Positions 18,336-27,979 of a stretch of 64,000 nt of DNA are shown here, one piece after another. A model generated the notes under the pieces. That model ran no database searches. It was not told the origin of the DNA and worked only from the letters and a program-made list of their open reading frames with translations. Made by a program: the position numbers and the translations under genes. Location: assembly GCF_001417735.1 (NCBI RefSeq), contig NZ_BBUZ01000031.1, positions 62,001 through 126,000 of the forward strand, written 5' to 3'. Numbering within the stretch: position 1 is the stretch's first letter; each line of letters starts with the position of its first letter. Source of the DNA: Streptomyces sp. NBRC 110028. GTDB taxonomy: Bacteria > Actinomycetota > Actinomycetes > Streptomycetales > Streptomycetaceae.

Positions 18336-19223
18336 ATGACCACGGTCACTGACCTGTACCCGACCCGCGGAACCATCGAGGTGGCCACGCCCCGCGTGGA
18401 CCCCGTCGTGTGGTCCGAGCCCGGGGCCGAGGGTCCGATGCAGCCGTCCGAGCTGAGCGATTTCGATCGCGATGGCTTTCTGGCGATCGATCAGCTCATC
18501 ACTCCGGACGAGGTCGCGGTCTACCGCGCCGAGCTGGACCGGCTGATCGTCGACCCGGACGTGCGCGCCGACGAGCGCTCGATCATCGAGCCGAAGTCGA
18601 AGGACGTACGGTCGGTGTTCGAGGTGCACCGGATCAGCGAGGTCTTCGCGAACCTGGTGCGCGACCCGCGAGTGGTGGGCCGCGCACGGCAGATCCTCGG
18701 TTCGGACGTCTACGTCCACCAGAGCCGGATCAACGTCAAGCCGGGTTTCGGGGCCTCGGGCTTCTACTGGCACTCGGACTTCGAGACCTGGCACGCCGAG
18801 GACGGCCTGCCGAACATGCGGACCGTGTCGGTCTCGATCGCGCTCACCGAGAACTTCGACACCAACGGCAGCCTCATGATCATGCCGGGGTCGCACCGTA
18901 CGTTCCTCGGTTGTGCGGGTGAGACGCCGAAGGACAACTACAAGAAGTCGCTGCAGATGCAGGACGCGGGCACTCCGTCCGACGAGGCGCTGGCCGGCTT
19001 CGCCGACAAGCACGGCATCAAGCTGTTCACCGGCAAGGCCGGTTCGGCGACCTGGTTCGACTGCAACTGCATGCACGGCTCGGGTGACAACATCACGCCC
19101 TACTCGCGCAGCAACGTCTTCATCGTGTTCAACAGCGTGGAGAACACGGCGGTGGAGCCGTTCGCGGCGCCGGTGCGGCGGCCCGAATTCATCGGGGCAC
19201 GGGACTTCACGCCGGTGCGGTGA
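18336..19223 (+). CDS. ectD: ectoine 5-hydroxylase EctD
   Basis: An Fe(II)/2-oxoglutarate dioxygenase producing 5-hydroxyectoine. The 295-aa protein contains the family signature FYWHSDFETWH (about residues 143-153), which supplies the first iron His and Asp, and the distal His in CMHGSGDN (about 246). Presence of ectD means the host can probably make both ectoine and hydroxyectoine as osmotic or heat protectants. It is the last gene of the operon, ending shortly before a strong hairpin. Confidence 0.95.
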   Translation: MTTVTDLYPTRGTIEVATPRVDPVVWSEPGAEGPMQPSELSDFDRDGFLAIDQLITPDEVAVYRAELDRLIVDPDVRADERSIIEPKSKDVRSVFEVHRISEVFANLVRDPRVVGRARQILGSDVYVHQSRINVKPGFGASGFYWHSDFETWHAEDGLPNMRTVSVSIALTENFDTNGSLMIMPGSHRTFLGCAGETPKDNYKKSLQMQDAGTPSDEALAGFADKHGIKLFTGKAGSATWFDCNCMHGSGDNITPYSRSNVFIVFNSVENTAVEPFAAPVRRPEFIGARDFTPVR

Positions 19224-19248
19224 GCCACCGGTCCTCTTGACCGTGGGT

Positions 19249-19285
19249 GGCCAGGGGGAGGGCGTCTGCCGCCCTCCCCCTGGCC
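19249..19285. terminator. perfect 16-bp hairpin after ectD
   Basis: Arms 19249-19264 and 19270-19285 are exactly complementary around a TCTGC loop. It sits between the convergent ectD and DUF6493 genes and probably terminates both. Confidence 0.88.
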
Positions 19286-19314
19286 ATCTGCGTTTCCGCG
19301 CCCCCGCGCCCCTC

Positions 19315-21978
19315 CTACGCGTCCCCCCGCAGCGCCGCCCTCATCCGCCGCGCCTGCTTGACCGTCTGGGACGAGCCCGGGCGGGCCGCCAGCTCGTCGA
19401 CCTCGGGTATCGCCCCTCGGGCGCCGGACCGCTCCGCGCACTCCGCCGCCAGCGTGAGGACGGCGGCGGCGCCCTGTGCCGACTCGCCCGCCAGGAATCC
19501 GGGGAACGTGCCCGACAGCACCGCCCACACCGTGGCGTACGCGCCGGTGCGCGCCGCCTCCCGCAGCGCCTCCCCGAACCGCTTCGGCTTGAGCCGGCGC
19601 AGACCGGTCAGCTCGGCGATGTCCCGGCCGAGCCGTTCCGCGTCGAGTTGTCCGCGAGCGGCGAGCACGAGCATCGCGTCCACCGCGAACATCCGCTCGT
19701 CGAAGCGCCGCGCCCCCAGCCCGTACGCCACGAGCAGATGGGTCGCGGGCCCGGCCGGACCGCCCGACTCGGCCAGCGCGGGCAGCACCGGCACGACCTC
19801 GCCGAGCTGGTCGAACTCGGCCAGGACCGCGAAGGCCGACAGCATCCGCGCCGCGATGATCTCCCGGTGCCGGGGCAGGAGGGCCAGAGCCCGCGGGGAA
19901 CACTCCCCGCCGTGCCCGCACACGCAGGGGCTGCCGAGGGGATCGTGCGCGGCCAGCAGGGAGCGGAACGGCTCGGGAAGATCCTCGTGCCCGGGAAGGG
20001 CCTCGGTGCGCACGAGCACACCGGGGCGGGGGCTGCGGAGCCTGAGCGGCTCGGTCTCCCGGGAGACGACGGGATCGGGCAGGCCGCCGGAGGTGAGCCA
20101 GGCGGCCAGCCGCCGCCCCGCCGGGGAGGTCAGCCCGGCCGCCGCCGCCCGCACCCCGGGCGGCACCTCCCGGTCGAGCCGCAGCAGGGCCAGTTCGAGG
20201 TCCGCCCGGCCGGGCTCGGTGCCGGAGCGCTCGTACGCGGCGAGCCGGGCCACCAGCTCCGCCGGATCGATGGCCCCCGTCGACCAGGTGGGCGTGGCCA
20301 GCAGGAACGGCAACGGGTCACCGCTGTCCAGCCGCTCCCCGATCTCGGCCGCGCGGCTGAGGCAGACGGACCAGATCGCCGTGTGCGGGCACTGGTGCTC
20401 CCCGGACCGGAAGCGGAGGGTGCGCAGGTCCTCCTCGGTGGCCGTCCCCATGACGGACGTGACGACGGCTTCGAGCGCCTGCGCGAAGGCGTGGCCGCTC
20501 CCCCACGTGACGAAGTCCCGGCGCTGCGCCACCACCGGGCCCAGCGCGGTGCGCAGGCCCGCCCGGTCGCCGTGGGCGTGCGCCACGAGACTGTTCAGCG
20601 CCCGCTCCTCCTGCGCCGGGGTGCCGCCACCGCGCAGCAGCGCGCCGACCTCCTCGGCCAGCTCGGCGAGGCCGAGCGGTGCGGGGTCCAGGCGCTCGGG
20701 GCCGGGCACGGGCGGCAGGACGTCGCCCTCCGCGACGGGCGGGTCTGCCGCCTCGGCGGCCACGGCGTCCCCGAGCGCCTCGGCCGCACGGACACGCAGG
20801 TCGGAGGGGAGTTGCCGGGCGCGCGCCGCGACCTCGGCGAGGGCGGCGGCACCCGCGTGCCGCCGGTGGCGGACGACCAGGGCGAGGGCCTTGTCCTGGA
20901 GGCTGTGCTCCTCGTGCCCGAAGGTTTCGGCGGCCACCGGCAGCAGCTGGTCCGTGAGGGAGCGATCGCGCCTCATCGCCTTGTCGAGCATGGCCAGCTG
21001 GGCGCGCACGATCTTCTTCTCGGGCCGGAACAGGGCGGCCCCGGACGCCTCGATCAGGTGCTCGGTCTCCAGGCGGCCCGCCGCGTCGAGGCCGGCCAGC
21101 GTCTCCTGGGCCAGGGACGCGACCAGGGGATGGCCGTCGGGCAGCATCCGCACCCAGGTGAGGGTGTGCGCCGTCCGCTCGTCCGCGGTCAGGTCCAGGG
21201 CGGTCAGCAGGGCGAGGAAGCCCGTCAGCACACCGGGCCGGCCACCGCGCAGCAGCCGCGACAGACAGCCCTCGACCAGGGTCTCCCGGCTGAGCAGCCC
21301 CTCCCGGGCGAGCCCGGCGAGGGCGGCGGCCCAACCGGGGTCGTCCGGCCGGTGGTACGGGAAGTCCGAGCCGACCCCGGGCACTTCGAAGAGCCGGGGG
21401 ACGACCGCCGTGAGGAACGGGTCGTCCCGGAGCCGTTCCTCGATCGTCATGCCACGGGCCGGGATGCCGCGCAGCCAGCCGAGGACGAAGCCGTCCGTCG
21501 TGGGCGGCTCGCAGCCCGCGGCCGACACCAGCCCCGCGATCAGCGGATAGTCCTCCTCCGCCGTACGGCGGTCCGCCAGCCGTCGCGCCACCTCGCCCAG
21601 CCACGCGGGGTCACGGCCGCCCATCGCTTCGAGCACCAGCGAGAGATCGCGGTCGCCCTGCCACAGTCCGCTGCCCACGAGCCATCCGGCCGCGGCCGCC
21701 GCACCCGTGCAGCATCCGGCCCCGGCGGGCAGCAGCGCCCGGAGCACGGCCAGGTGCCGCTCGCTGCGCCGGGCGAGGTCGTCCCGCGTCTCCTTGCGCC
21801 ACGCCTTGAGCACCGGCAGACACCTCCGCCGCTCGGCGCCGGTGAGCGCGCCGACCAGCTCGGGGACGTCATCGGCGCGGCCCTCGCGCACCGCGTGCAG
21901 CAGCCCGCGCACGCCCTCGGTGGCCCCGTCGGGGATGGCGTACGCGGTGTCGTACGTGTCCTGGGTGGCGTCGCTCAT
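19315..21978 (-). CDS. DUF6493-family protein, partner of SWIM protein
   Basis: An 887-aa, Leu/Ala/Arg-rich, mostly helical protein that I match to DUF6493 from memory. No enzymatic motif is evident. A C-x-C-x2-G-x3-C cluster (SPCVCGHGGECSP, about residues 682-694) may bind metal. The helical repeats suggest a HEAT/ARM-like scaffold. It is translationally coupled to the upstream SWIM-domain gene (ATGA overlap), so the pair probably works together. The biological role is unknown. Confidence 0.72.
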   Translation of the reverse strand: MSDATQDTYDTAYAIPDGATEGVRGLLHAVREGRADDVPELVGALTGAERRRCLPVLKAWRKETRDDLARRSERHLAVLRALLPAGAGCCTGAAAAAGWLVGSGLWQGDRDLSLVLEAMGGRDPAWLGEVARRLADRRTAEEDYPLIAGLVSAAGCEPPTTDGFVLGWLRGIPARGMTIEERLRDDPFLTAVVPRLFEVPGVGSDFPYHRPDDPGWAAALAGLAREGLLSRETLVEGCLSRLLRGGRPGVLTGFLALLTALDLTADERTAHTLTWVRMLPDGHPLVASLAQETLAGLDAAGRLETEHLIEASGAALFRPEKKIVRAQLAMLDKAMRRDRSLTDQLLPVAAETFGHEEHSLQDKALALVVRHRRHAGAAALAEVAARARQLPSDLRVRAAEALGDAVAAEAADPPVAEGDVLPPVPGPERLDPAPLGLAELAEEVGALLRGGGTPAQEERALNSLVAHAHGDRAGLRTALGPVVAQRRDFVTWGSGHAFAQALEAVVTSVMGTATEEDLRTLRFRSGEHQCPHTAIWSVCLSRAAEIGERLDSGDPLPFLLATPTWSTGAIDPAELVARLAAYERSGTEPGRADLELALLRLDREVPPGVRAAAAGLTSPAGRRLAAWLTSGGLPDPVVSRETEPLRLRSPRPGVLVRTEALPGHEDLPEPFRSLLAAHDPLGSPCVCGHGGECSPRALALLPRHREIIAARMLSAFAVLAEFDQLGEVVPVLPALAESGGPAGPATHLLVAYGLGARRFDERMFAVDAMLVLAARGQLDAERLGRDIAELTGLRRLKPKRFGEALREAARTGAYATVWAVLSGTFPGFLAGESAQGAAAVLTLAAECAERSGARGAIPEVDELAARPGSSQTVKQARRMRAALRGDA

Positions 21979-23399
21979 CGGGTGGCTCCGTCGGGGGTGA
22001 GGGCCGGGTCCTGGACGGTGCCGGCCGTACGGGGCGCGGCCGTGCGGCGGGCGATGCGGACGGCGAGGGCGTGCTTGCACGGGCCGCGGCCGCCGCGGTA
22101 TTCGGCCCACCAGCGGCAGGTGCAGCTCAGCCGCCCTCCGGCGGATCTGACCCGGTGGATGTGGTCGTCGACGGTGACGGTGGCGAGGGCGCCGTCGAGG
22201 CGCACCGCGCCCGCCTCGACGAGGGCGCGGGCGGCCCGCAGCCGGGGGTTGTCGCGCTCGGCCCGCCCGGTGTCGTACGGCAGTTCCCGATGGAAGTACG
22301 CGGCCTCCGCCGTGTCGTAGCCGATGCGCCCGGCCGTGCCGAGGCGGGTGAGCGCCGCCCGTACCCGCCGCGGGGTGAGCCCGGACTGTGCGGCCAGGTC
22401 GGCGATGTCGACGGCCGGGTCCCAGGCGAGCAGGACGGACACCAGGTCGGCGTCCTCGGCGGACTCGTCCGACGCCAGGGCGTCGAGGACGCCGCCCTCG
22501 CCGGAGAAGCCCCGCGCGGCGTCCGGGGACAGGGTGAGGGTGAGGCGCATCCCCGGGAGCCCGATCTCCCACGCGCCGGCCACCGGGCCGCTGCCCGCCG
22601 TGACGGCCGGGCCGTGGATCCGCAGGCCCGTGGCGTGGCGCAGCACCCGGGTCAGCGCGGTCAGCCGCTCCGGCCCCGGCAGGCAGACCGCGCCGGGCAC
22701 CGGCCGGGTGGTGGCGCGCAGCGAACGGCCCGCGGGGACGACCCAGCGCGCTCCGCGCGACGCGCCCCGGTGGGCACCGGGGCGGGGCAGGGAGCGGAGG
22801 AAGCGCACCGCCTCGGCCGCGGGGAGTTCGGCCCGCAGGTCGAATCCGGAGGCGACGACCTGCGTCTCGGCGAAGCCGCGCAGCCAGCGGCCGGGCAGCG
22901 GCACCTTCTTCTCCACCACCGGCCCGTCGAAGGTGGTGACGGTCAGCTCGTCGGGCCCGACCTCCAGGCGCAGCGGATCGGCCGCGCCCACCCGGGTGAG
23001 GGCGTCCCGGAGCGGGATGTTCACGTCGACGTTGGTGGTGCCGTGACCGATGTCGTCGCCGTCGAGGGCGTCGCCCAGCATGTCGAGGCGCGCGTACACC
23101 CCGCAGCAGCCGGAGAACGACTCGAACCTCAGCCGGTCCCCGTTCCCGGTGACGACCGGGTCGAGCGAGAACGGGGGCAGCGGCTGGTAGTAGCGGGCTG
23201 CGGCGACGTCCGCGACGCACAGCAGTCCGGCGGCGGCTGCCTGGGGGTGGGTCAGGAAGCCGCGGAAGAAGCGCGGATGGGCTTCCCCGCCGGCGGGGGT
23301 GCTGCCGCCGGAGGTCTCCAGGCCGAGGCTGCGCCCCTCCGCCGTGGAGCGCACGGCGGAGGGGCGGAGATAGGCGTAGGTCTGTGCCGTTCGTGTCAT
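21975..23399 (-). CDS. SWIM zinc-finger protein
   Basis: A 474-aa protein with a C-terminal SWIM zinc finger: CTCRWWAEYRGGRGPCKH (about residues 430-447), matching CxC-xn-CxH. A large N-terminal part without recognised domain lacks helicase motifs. It includes a probable winged-helix-like stretch near SGLTPRRVRAALTRLGTAGRIGY (split over about 355-377). SWIM domains are thought to bind DNA or proteins. ATG 23399 is chosen; a GTG 24 nt upstream is in frame. The stop overlaps the DUF6493 start. Confidence 0.8.
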   Translation of the reverse strand: MTRTAQTYAYLRPSAVRSTAEGRSLGLETSGGSTPAGGEAHPRFFRGFLTHPQAAAAGLLCVADVAAARYYQPLPPFSLDPVVTGNGDRLRFESFSGCCGVYARLDMLGDALDGDDIGHGTTNVDVNIPLRDALTRVGAADPLRLEVGPDELTVTTFDGPVVEKKVPLPGRWLRGFAETQVVASGFDLRAELPAAEAVRFLRSLPRPGAHRGASRGARWVVPAGRSLRATTRPVPGAVCLPGPERLTALTRVLRHATGLRIHGPAVTAGSGPVAGAWEIGLPGMRLTLTLSPDAARGFSGEGGVLDALASDESAEDADLVSVLLAWDPAVDIADLAAQSGLTPRRVRAALTRLGTAGRIGYDTAEAAYFHRELPYDTGRAERDNPRLRAARALVEAGAVRLDGALATVTVDDHIHRVRSAGGRLSCTCRWWAEYRGGRGPCKHALAVRIARRTAAPRTAGTVQDPALTPDGATR

Positions 23400-23503
23400 G
23401 GCTGGGACGCTAAGGCCCGCCACTGACAGCGTTGCGGGTCAGCGGTGGAACATCCGGCCACGGGCCGGGCGGTCGAGGTGTTTCCCCCGTGCTCAAGCCG
23501 CGC

Positions 23504-24559
23504 TCAGACGCCGGGCAGCAGCTCCAGCAGGCGGTCCACGTCGGCGGGGGTGTTGTAGAGGTGGAAGGCGGCGCGCAGGTTCCCGGCGCGCGCCGACACC
23601 TGCACGTCCGCCTTGGCCAGCCGGGACGCGGCCTCGCCGAGCCCCGGTACGGAGACGATCGCCGAGCCGGGCGCGGGCAGGCAGGTGTGCCCCAGGCCGG
23701 TGGCCCCGGCGCGGAAGCGGTCGGCGAGGGCGCTGTTGTGGGCGTGCACGGCCTCGGTGCCCAGTTCGTGGAGCAGGGCGAGCGAATGGCGGGCCGCGAC
23801 GTATGCGAAGACGGCCGGAGCCCCGTCGTAGCGCCGCGCCGACCGGGCCAGTTCGGCCACCGGCCCGTAGCAGCTGTCCCACGGCTCCTCCCCCGCGACC
23901 CAGCCCGCGAAGACCGGGGTGAGGCCGCCCAGGTCGTCGGGCACGGTGAGGAAGGCGGTGCCGTGCGAGCCCATGAGCCACTTGAAGCCGATGGCCACGG
24001 TGAAGTCGTCGGCTCCGGCGCTCACCGGCAGCCATCCGGCGGCCTGGCTGAGGTCGACCAGGGTGCGCGCCCCGTGCGCGCGGGCGGCGTCCCGGATGGC
24101 GTCGAGGTCGGCGATCCGGCCGTCAGCCGACTGGACAGCGCTCACCGCGACCAGCGCGGTATCCGGCCGTACCGCGTCCGCCAGCTCCTCCAGCGGCGCG
24201 CTGCGCAGCACGAGGTCGCGGCGTACGGCGAAGGGGTTGACCAGGGAGCTGAAGTCGCCCTCGGCGGTGAGGACTTCGGCGCCGGGCGGCAGCGAGGTGG
24301 CGATGAGTCCGGCGTATACGGCGACCGAGGCGCCCGTCGCGACCCGCCGTGCCGGTACGCCGGCCAGCCGGGCGTAGGCGGCGCGGGTCTCCTCGACCGA
24401 TTCGAAGGCCATGTCGGTGACGCGGCCGCCGGCGGCCGCGTCGTCGAGGGCCGCCTTCATGGCGGCCACGGAACGTGCGGGGATCAGACCGCTGGAGGCG
24501 GTGTTGAGGTACGTCGTCTGTGGCGCGAACTCGGCGCCCGCCAGGCTCTCCATGACCAT
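23504..24559 (-). CDS. class-V aminotransferase-fold PLP enzyme
   Basis: A 351-aa fold-type I PLP protein of the cysteine-desulfurase/isopenicillin-epimerase-like group. Visible elements are TYLNTASSGLIP (about residues 15-26), the phosphate-site GASVAVYAG, LVDLSQAAGW with the PLP-facing Asp, and the Schiff-base Lys in GFKWLMGSHG (about 204). The desulfurase Cys loop is not evident, so a decarboxylase, aminotransferase or selenocysteine-lyase-like role is possible. The gene stands alone, with a DsbA-like gene next. Confidence 0.8.
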   Translation of the reverse strand: MVMESLAGAEFAPQTTYLNTASSGLIPARSVAAMKAALDDAAAGGRVTDMAFESVEETRAAYARLAGVPARRVATGASVAVYAGLIATSLPPGAEVLTAEGDFSSLVNPFAVRRDLVLRSAPLEELADAVRPDTALVAVSAVQSADGRIADLDAIRDAARAHGARTLVDLSQAAGWLPVSAGADDFTVAIGFKWLMGSHGTAFLTVPDDLGGLTPVFAGWVAGEEPWDSCYGPVAELARSARRYDGAPAVFAYVAARHSLALLHELGTEAVHAHNSALADRFRAGATGLGHTCLPAPGSAIVSVPGLGEAASRLAKADVQVSARAGNLRAAFHLYNTPADVDRLLELLPGV

Positions 24560-24624
24560 CCACTATGGGGCGGGCCCACCCCGGCGTCCATCACACATCT
24601 CTGCAGAGTGCCCCCCAGGGATGC

Positions 24625-25278
24625 TTATGCGTCCTCGCTGACCTGCGACGATTCCCACGCCTGGGTCAGCGCCCGGGTGAAGACCTCGGCCGGCTGTCCG
24701 CCGGAGACCCCGAAGCGGCGGTCGAGGACGAAGAAGGGCACGGCGTTCGCTCCCAGCTCCGCGGCCTCGCGCTCGTCGGCCCGTACGGCGTCGGCGTAAC
24801 GGCTCTCGTCGGCGAGCACCGCGCGCGCCTCCTCGGCGTCGAGCCCGGCGTCGGTGGCGAGGGCGACCAGCGTGGCGGGGTCGAAGACGGAGCGCTCCTC
24901 GGCGAAGTGCGCCGTGAGGAGCAGGTCGAGCAGGCGGCCCTGGCGGCCGCGGTCCTTGGCGAGGTGCAGCAGCCGGTGGAGGTCGAAGGTGTTGCCGTGG
25001 TCGCGGCCGGGGTGCCAGCCGAGCCCGGCGTCGGCGGCGGCCCGGGCCACGCGTGCCTCCATGGCCTCGGCCTGCTCGCGCGGGACGCCGTACTTCGACG
25101 CGAGCATGTCGAGGACCGGGGAGGTCTCGCCGCAGGGGCTGTCCGGGGCCAGCTCGAACGAGCGGTGCACCACCTCGACCTCGTCCCGGTGCTCGAAGGC
25201 GGCGAGGCCCTGTTCGAAGTGGGCCTTGCCGATGTAGCACCACGGGCAGGCGATGTCGGACCAGATTTCTACGCGCAT
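24625..25278 (-). CDS. DsbA-family FrnE-like oxidoreductase
   Basis: A 217-aa cytoplasmic thioredoxin-fold protein without signal peptide. The CxxC site is CPWC near residue 10 (DIACPWCYIGKAHFEQG), the cis-Pro motif is NAVPFFVLDRRFGVSG (about 176-191), and a helical insertion lies between. This is the 2-hydroxychromene-2-carboxylate isomerase/FrnE subgroup, often linked to polyketide or oxidative-stress roles; its substrate here is unknown. The ATG begins directly before the first beta strand, and the stop is TAA. Confidence 0.86.
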   Translation of the reverse strand: MRVEIWSDIACPWCYIGKAHFEQGLAAFEHRDEVEVVHRSFELAPDSPCGETSPVLDMLASKYGVPREQAEAMEARVARAAADAGLGWHPGRDHGNTFDLHRLLHLAKDRGRQGRLLDLLLTAHFAEERSVFDPATLVALATDAGLDAEEARAVLADESRYADAVRADEREAAELGANAVPFFVLDRRFGVSGGQPAEVFTRALTQAWESSQVSEDA

Positions 25279-25442
25279 GCGGGAATCAACCACCGGAGCC
25301 GCGGATTCCTTCCCGCCCCGGATCCGTTCCGCCCCGGATCCGTTCCCGCCCGGGATCCGTTCCGGTCCCGGAACGCGCGGCGGCCGTCGGGCGCGCGGGA
25401 CAGGTCCGCGCGCCCGACGGCCGTGCCGTCACCGGAGGGGGG

Positions 25443-26978
25443 TCAGCCCTGCTGTTCCCGGATGCCGTTGACCCGGCGGGGCAACCCGAGCGGGTTGTCG
25501 TCGCGCAGCTCCGGCGGGAGCAGCGCGGGCGGGGTGTCCTGGTAGCTGACCGGCCGCAGCCAGCGCTCGATGGCGGTGCCGCCGACCGAGGTGGAGGTGG
25601 AGGTGGTCGCCGGGTACGGGCCGCCGTGGTGCTGGGCGGGCGCGACGGCGACGCCGGTCGGCCAGCCGTTGACCAGGACCCGGCCCGCGAGCGGGGTCAG
25701 CTCGGCGATCAGCTCACCGGCCCGGCCCTCGGTGCCCTCGGCCTCGGCGGCGGAGATCTGGACGGTGGCGGTCAGGTTGCCCTGGAGGCGGCCGAGGACG
25801 GCGGTGATCTCGGCGTCGTTCTCGTACCGGGCGACGACGGTCACCGGGCCGAAGCACTCCTCCAGCAGCACATCGTGCGGGCCCTGCTCGGCGAGGCGCG
25901 CGGCCGGGACGGTGAGGAAGCCGGGGCTGACGCTGTGCTCGCCGCCGGAGCCCGGGGTCACCGGGGCCTCGACGTCCGCCAGCTCGGCGCGCTCCTTGAC
26001 CCCGGCGACGAAGTTGTCGCGCATGCGGTGGTCCAGGAGGACCCCGGCGTCGGTGTTGCTGACGGCCTCGGTGAGCGACTTGACCAGCGCGTCACCGGCC
26101 GCGCCCGCGGGCGCCAGCACGAAGCCGGGCTTGGTGCAGAACTGGCCCACGCCCAGCGTCATCGAACCGCCGAGCCCGGAGCCGATCTGGTCGCCGCGCT
26201 CGGCGGCGGCCGCCTCGGTGACCACGACCGGGTTGAGGCTGCCCAGTTCGCCGTGGAAGGGGATCGGCACCGGCCGGGCGGCCGCGGCGTCGTAGAGGGC
26301 GCGGCCGCCGCGGATCGAGCCGGTGAACCCGGCGGCGGCGATCAGCGGGTGCTTGATGAGCTCGATACCCGCCTCGAAGCCGTGCACCACGGAGATCACG
26401 TCGGCGGGCAGCCCGTGCCGCTCGGCGGCGCGGCGCAGCGCGGATGCGGCCACCTCGGAGGTCGCGGGGTGGTCGGGGTGCGCCTTGACGACGACCGGGC
26501 AGCCCGCGGCGAGGGCGCTGGCGGTGTCGCCGCCGGGCACGGAGAAGGCGAGCGGGAAGTTGCTGGCGGCGTAGACGGCGACGACGCCCAGCGGCAGCTT
26601 GTAGCGGCGCAGATCGGGCCACGGCGGGGTCTGGGTGGCGTCGGCGTGGTCCACGTGGACGTCGAGGAAGGCGCCCTCGTCCACGATCTTCGCGAAGGAC
26701 CGGAGCTGGTAGCTGGTCCGGGCCAGCTCGCCGGTGAGCCGGGCCGGGCCGAGCGCGGTCTCGGCGTCGGCGGCCTCGACGATCGTGTCACGGGCCTCGT
26801 CGAGCAGATCGGCGGCGGTGCGCAGGAAGGCGGCGCGCACCGTACGGTCGGCGAGGGAGCCGCGTGCGGCGTCGGCCGCCCGCACCACCTTGTCGACCTC
26901 CTCCGCCGTGGCTTCGACCGCTACCTGCTCACGCTGCTTTCCGGTTCGGGGGTCGACGCTCCACACTGGTGCTGACAC
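25443..26978 (-). CDS. alpha-ketoglutarate semialdehyde (2,5-dioxopentanoate) dehydrogenase
   Basis: An NAD(P)-dependent aldehyde dehydrogenase of 511 aa that resembles the KGSADH clade, which oxidises 2,5-dioxopentanoate to 2-oxoglutarate. Catalytic Cys lies in GVGQFCTKPGF (about residue 284) and Glu in FHGELGSLNP (about 248). A perfect AGGAGG is 8 nt before GTG 26978. It is divergent from an IclR regulator. Both sugar-acid branches in this window (IlvD/DHDPS and Udh/KdgD) would feed this enzyme, which argues for this substrate over others. Confidence 0.82.
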   Translation of the reverse strand: MSAPVWSVDPRTGKQREQVAVEATAEEVDKVVRAADAARGSLADRTVRAAFLRTAADLLDEARDTIVEAADAETALGPARLTGELARTSYQLRSFAKIVDEGAFLDVHVDHADATQTPPWPDLRRYKLPLGVVAVYAASNFPLAFSVPGGDTASALAAGCPVVVKAHPDHPATSEVAASALRRAAERHGLPADVISVVHGFEAGIELIKHPLIAAAGFTGSIRGGRALYDAAAARPVPIPFHGELGSLNPVVVTEAAAAERGDQIGSGLGGSMTLGVGQFCTKPGFVLAPAGAAGDALVKSLTEAVSNTDAGVLLDHRMRDNFVAGVKERAELADVEAPVTPGSGGEHSVSPGFLTVPAARLAEQGPHDVLLEECFGPVTVVARYENDAEITAVLGRLQGNLTATVQISAAEAEGTEGRAGELIAELTPLAGRVLVNGWPTGVAVAPAQHHGGPYPATTSTSTSVGGTAIERWLRPVSYQDTPPALLPPELRDDNPLGLPRRVNGIREQQG

Positions 26979-27031
26979 CGCGGATTCCTCCTGCTGTGTT
27001 ACCGCTTCTTGCGTCTCGCACATCGACTGTT

Positions 27032-27047
27032 GTTCGATATGCTGAAC
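27032..27047. promoter_or_regulatory. candidate IclR operator
   Basis: GTTC-N8-GAAC lies in the 131-bp divergent promoter region between the semialdehyde dehydrogenase and the IclR regulator gene. Inverted half-sites of this kind are common for IclR-type repressors. Confidence 0.4.
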
Positions 27048-27109
27048 GCTGTCCCGGTTGATGAATTCCATCGGGACTCTATGGCTGGTCGAACAGAGGG
27101 GTCAAGGCG

Positions 27110-27880
27110 ATGACAGCTGCCGAGACGGGCGGGGCCCAGGTCAAGTCGGCGGTCCGCACGGTCGAACTGCTGGAGTTCTTCGCCGGACGGCCCGGCATGC
27201 ACAGTCTGGCATCCGTGCAGGAGGCCGTGGGCTACCCCAAGTCGAGCCTCTACATGCTGCTGCGCACCCTGGTCGAGCTGGGCTGGGTGGAGACGGACGC
27301 GACCGGCACCCGGTACGGCATCGGGGTGCGGGCGCTGCTCGTCGGCACGTCGTACATCGACGGCGACGAGGTCGTGGCCGCGGCCCGGCCCACCCTGGAC
27401 CGGCTCTCGGACGACACCACCGAGACCATCCACCTCGCCCGGCTCGACGGCACCAACGTGGTCTACCTCGCCACCCGCCAGTCCCAGCACTATCTGCGCC
27501 CCTTCACCCGCGTCGGCCGCCGCCTCCCGGCCCACTCCACCTCGCTGGGCAAGGCGCTGCTGGCCACGTACACCGACGAGCAGGTGCGCAAGCTGCTCCC
27601 GGAGACGCTGAGCCCGCTCACCGAGCACACGCTGACCGACCGCGAGCAGCTGATCGAGGAGCTGCACCTCATCCGCGAGCAGGGGTACGCGGTGGACCGC
27701 GAGGAGAACACCCTGGGCCTGCGCTGCTTCGGCATCGCCATCCCGTACCGCACCCCGTCCCGGGACGCCATCAGCTGCTCGGTGCCGGTGGCCCGGCTCA
27801 CCGCGACCCATGAGCAGATGATCAAGGACGCGCTGTTCGACGCCCGCGACCGCCTCACCCTCGCCACACGCCGCCTCTGA
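27110..27880 (+). CDS. IclR-family transcriptional regulator
   Basis: A 256-aa regulator with an N-terminal winged HTH (about residues 12-72; SLASVQEAVGYPKSSLYMLLRTL) and a C-terminal GAF-like effector domain (about 85-250; LPAHSTSLGKALLA is the typical IclR signature). It is divergent from the semialdehyde dehydrogenase, which it most likely represses until a sugar-acid metabolite binds. A GAGGGGTCAAGGCG purine stretch precedes the ATG. Confidence 0.9.
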   Translation: MTAAETGGAQVKSAVRTVELLEFFAGRPGMHSLASVQEAVGYPKSSLYMLLRTLVELGWVETDATGTRYGIGVRALLVGTSYIDGDEVVAAARPTLDRLSDDTTETIHLARLDGTNVVYLATRQSQHYLRPFTRVGRRLPAHSTSLGKALLATYTDEQVRKLLPETLSPLTEHTLTDREQLIEELHLIREQGYAVDREENTLGLRCFGIAIPYRTPSRDAISCSVPVARLTATHEQMIKDALFDARDRLTLATRRL

Positions 27881-27979
27881 CCCGCCTGCCCCGAGGGGCT
27901 GACATCGGGCGTGCGTCAGTGGTCTCCTGTGACCGGCCGAAGCCGAGGCGGCTGTCAGGGGCCGGGAGAGGAGACCGCC

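Noticed and set aside
18913..22320. A 1135-codon plus-strand frame opposite DUF6493 and SWIM genes
   Set aside because: No domain is visible, and it starts inside ectD. The minus strand carries the SWIM Cys/His motif and an ATGA overlap.
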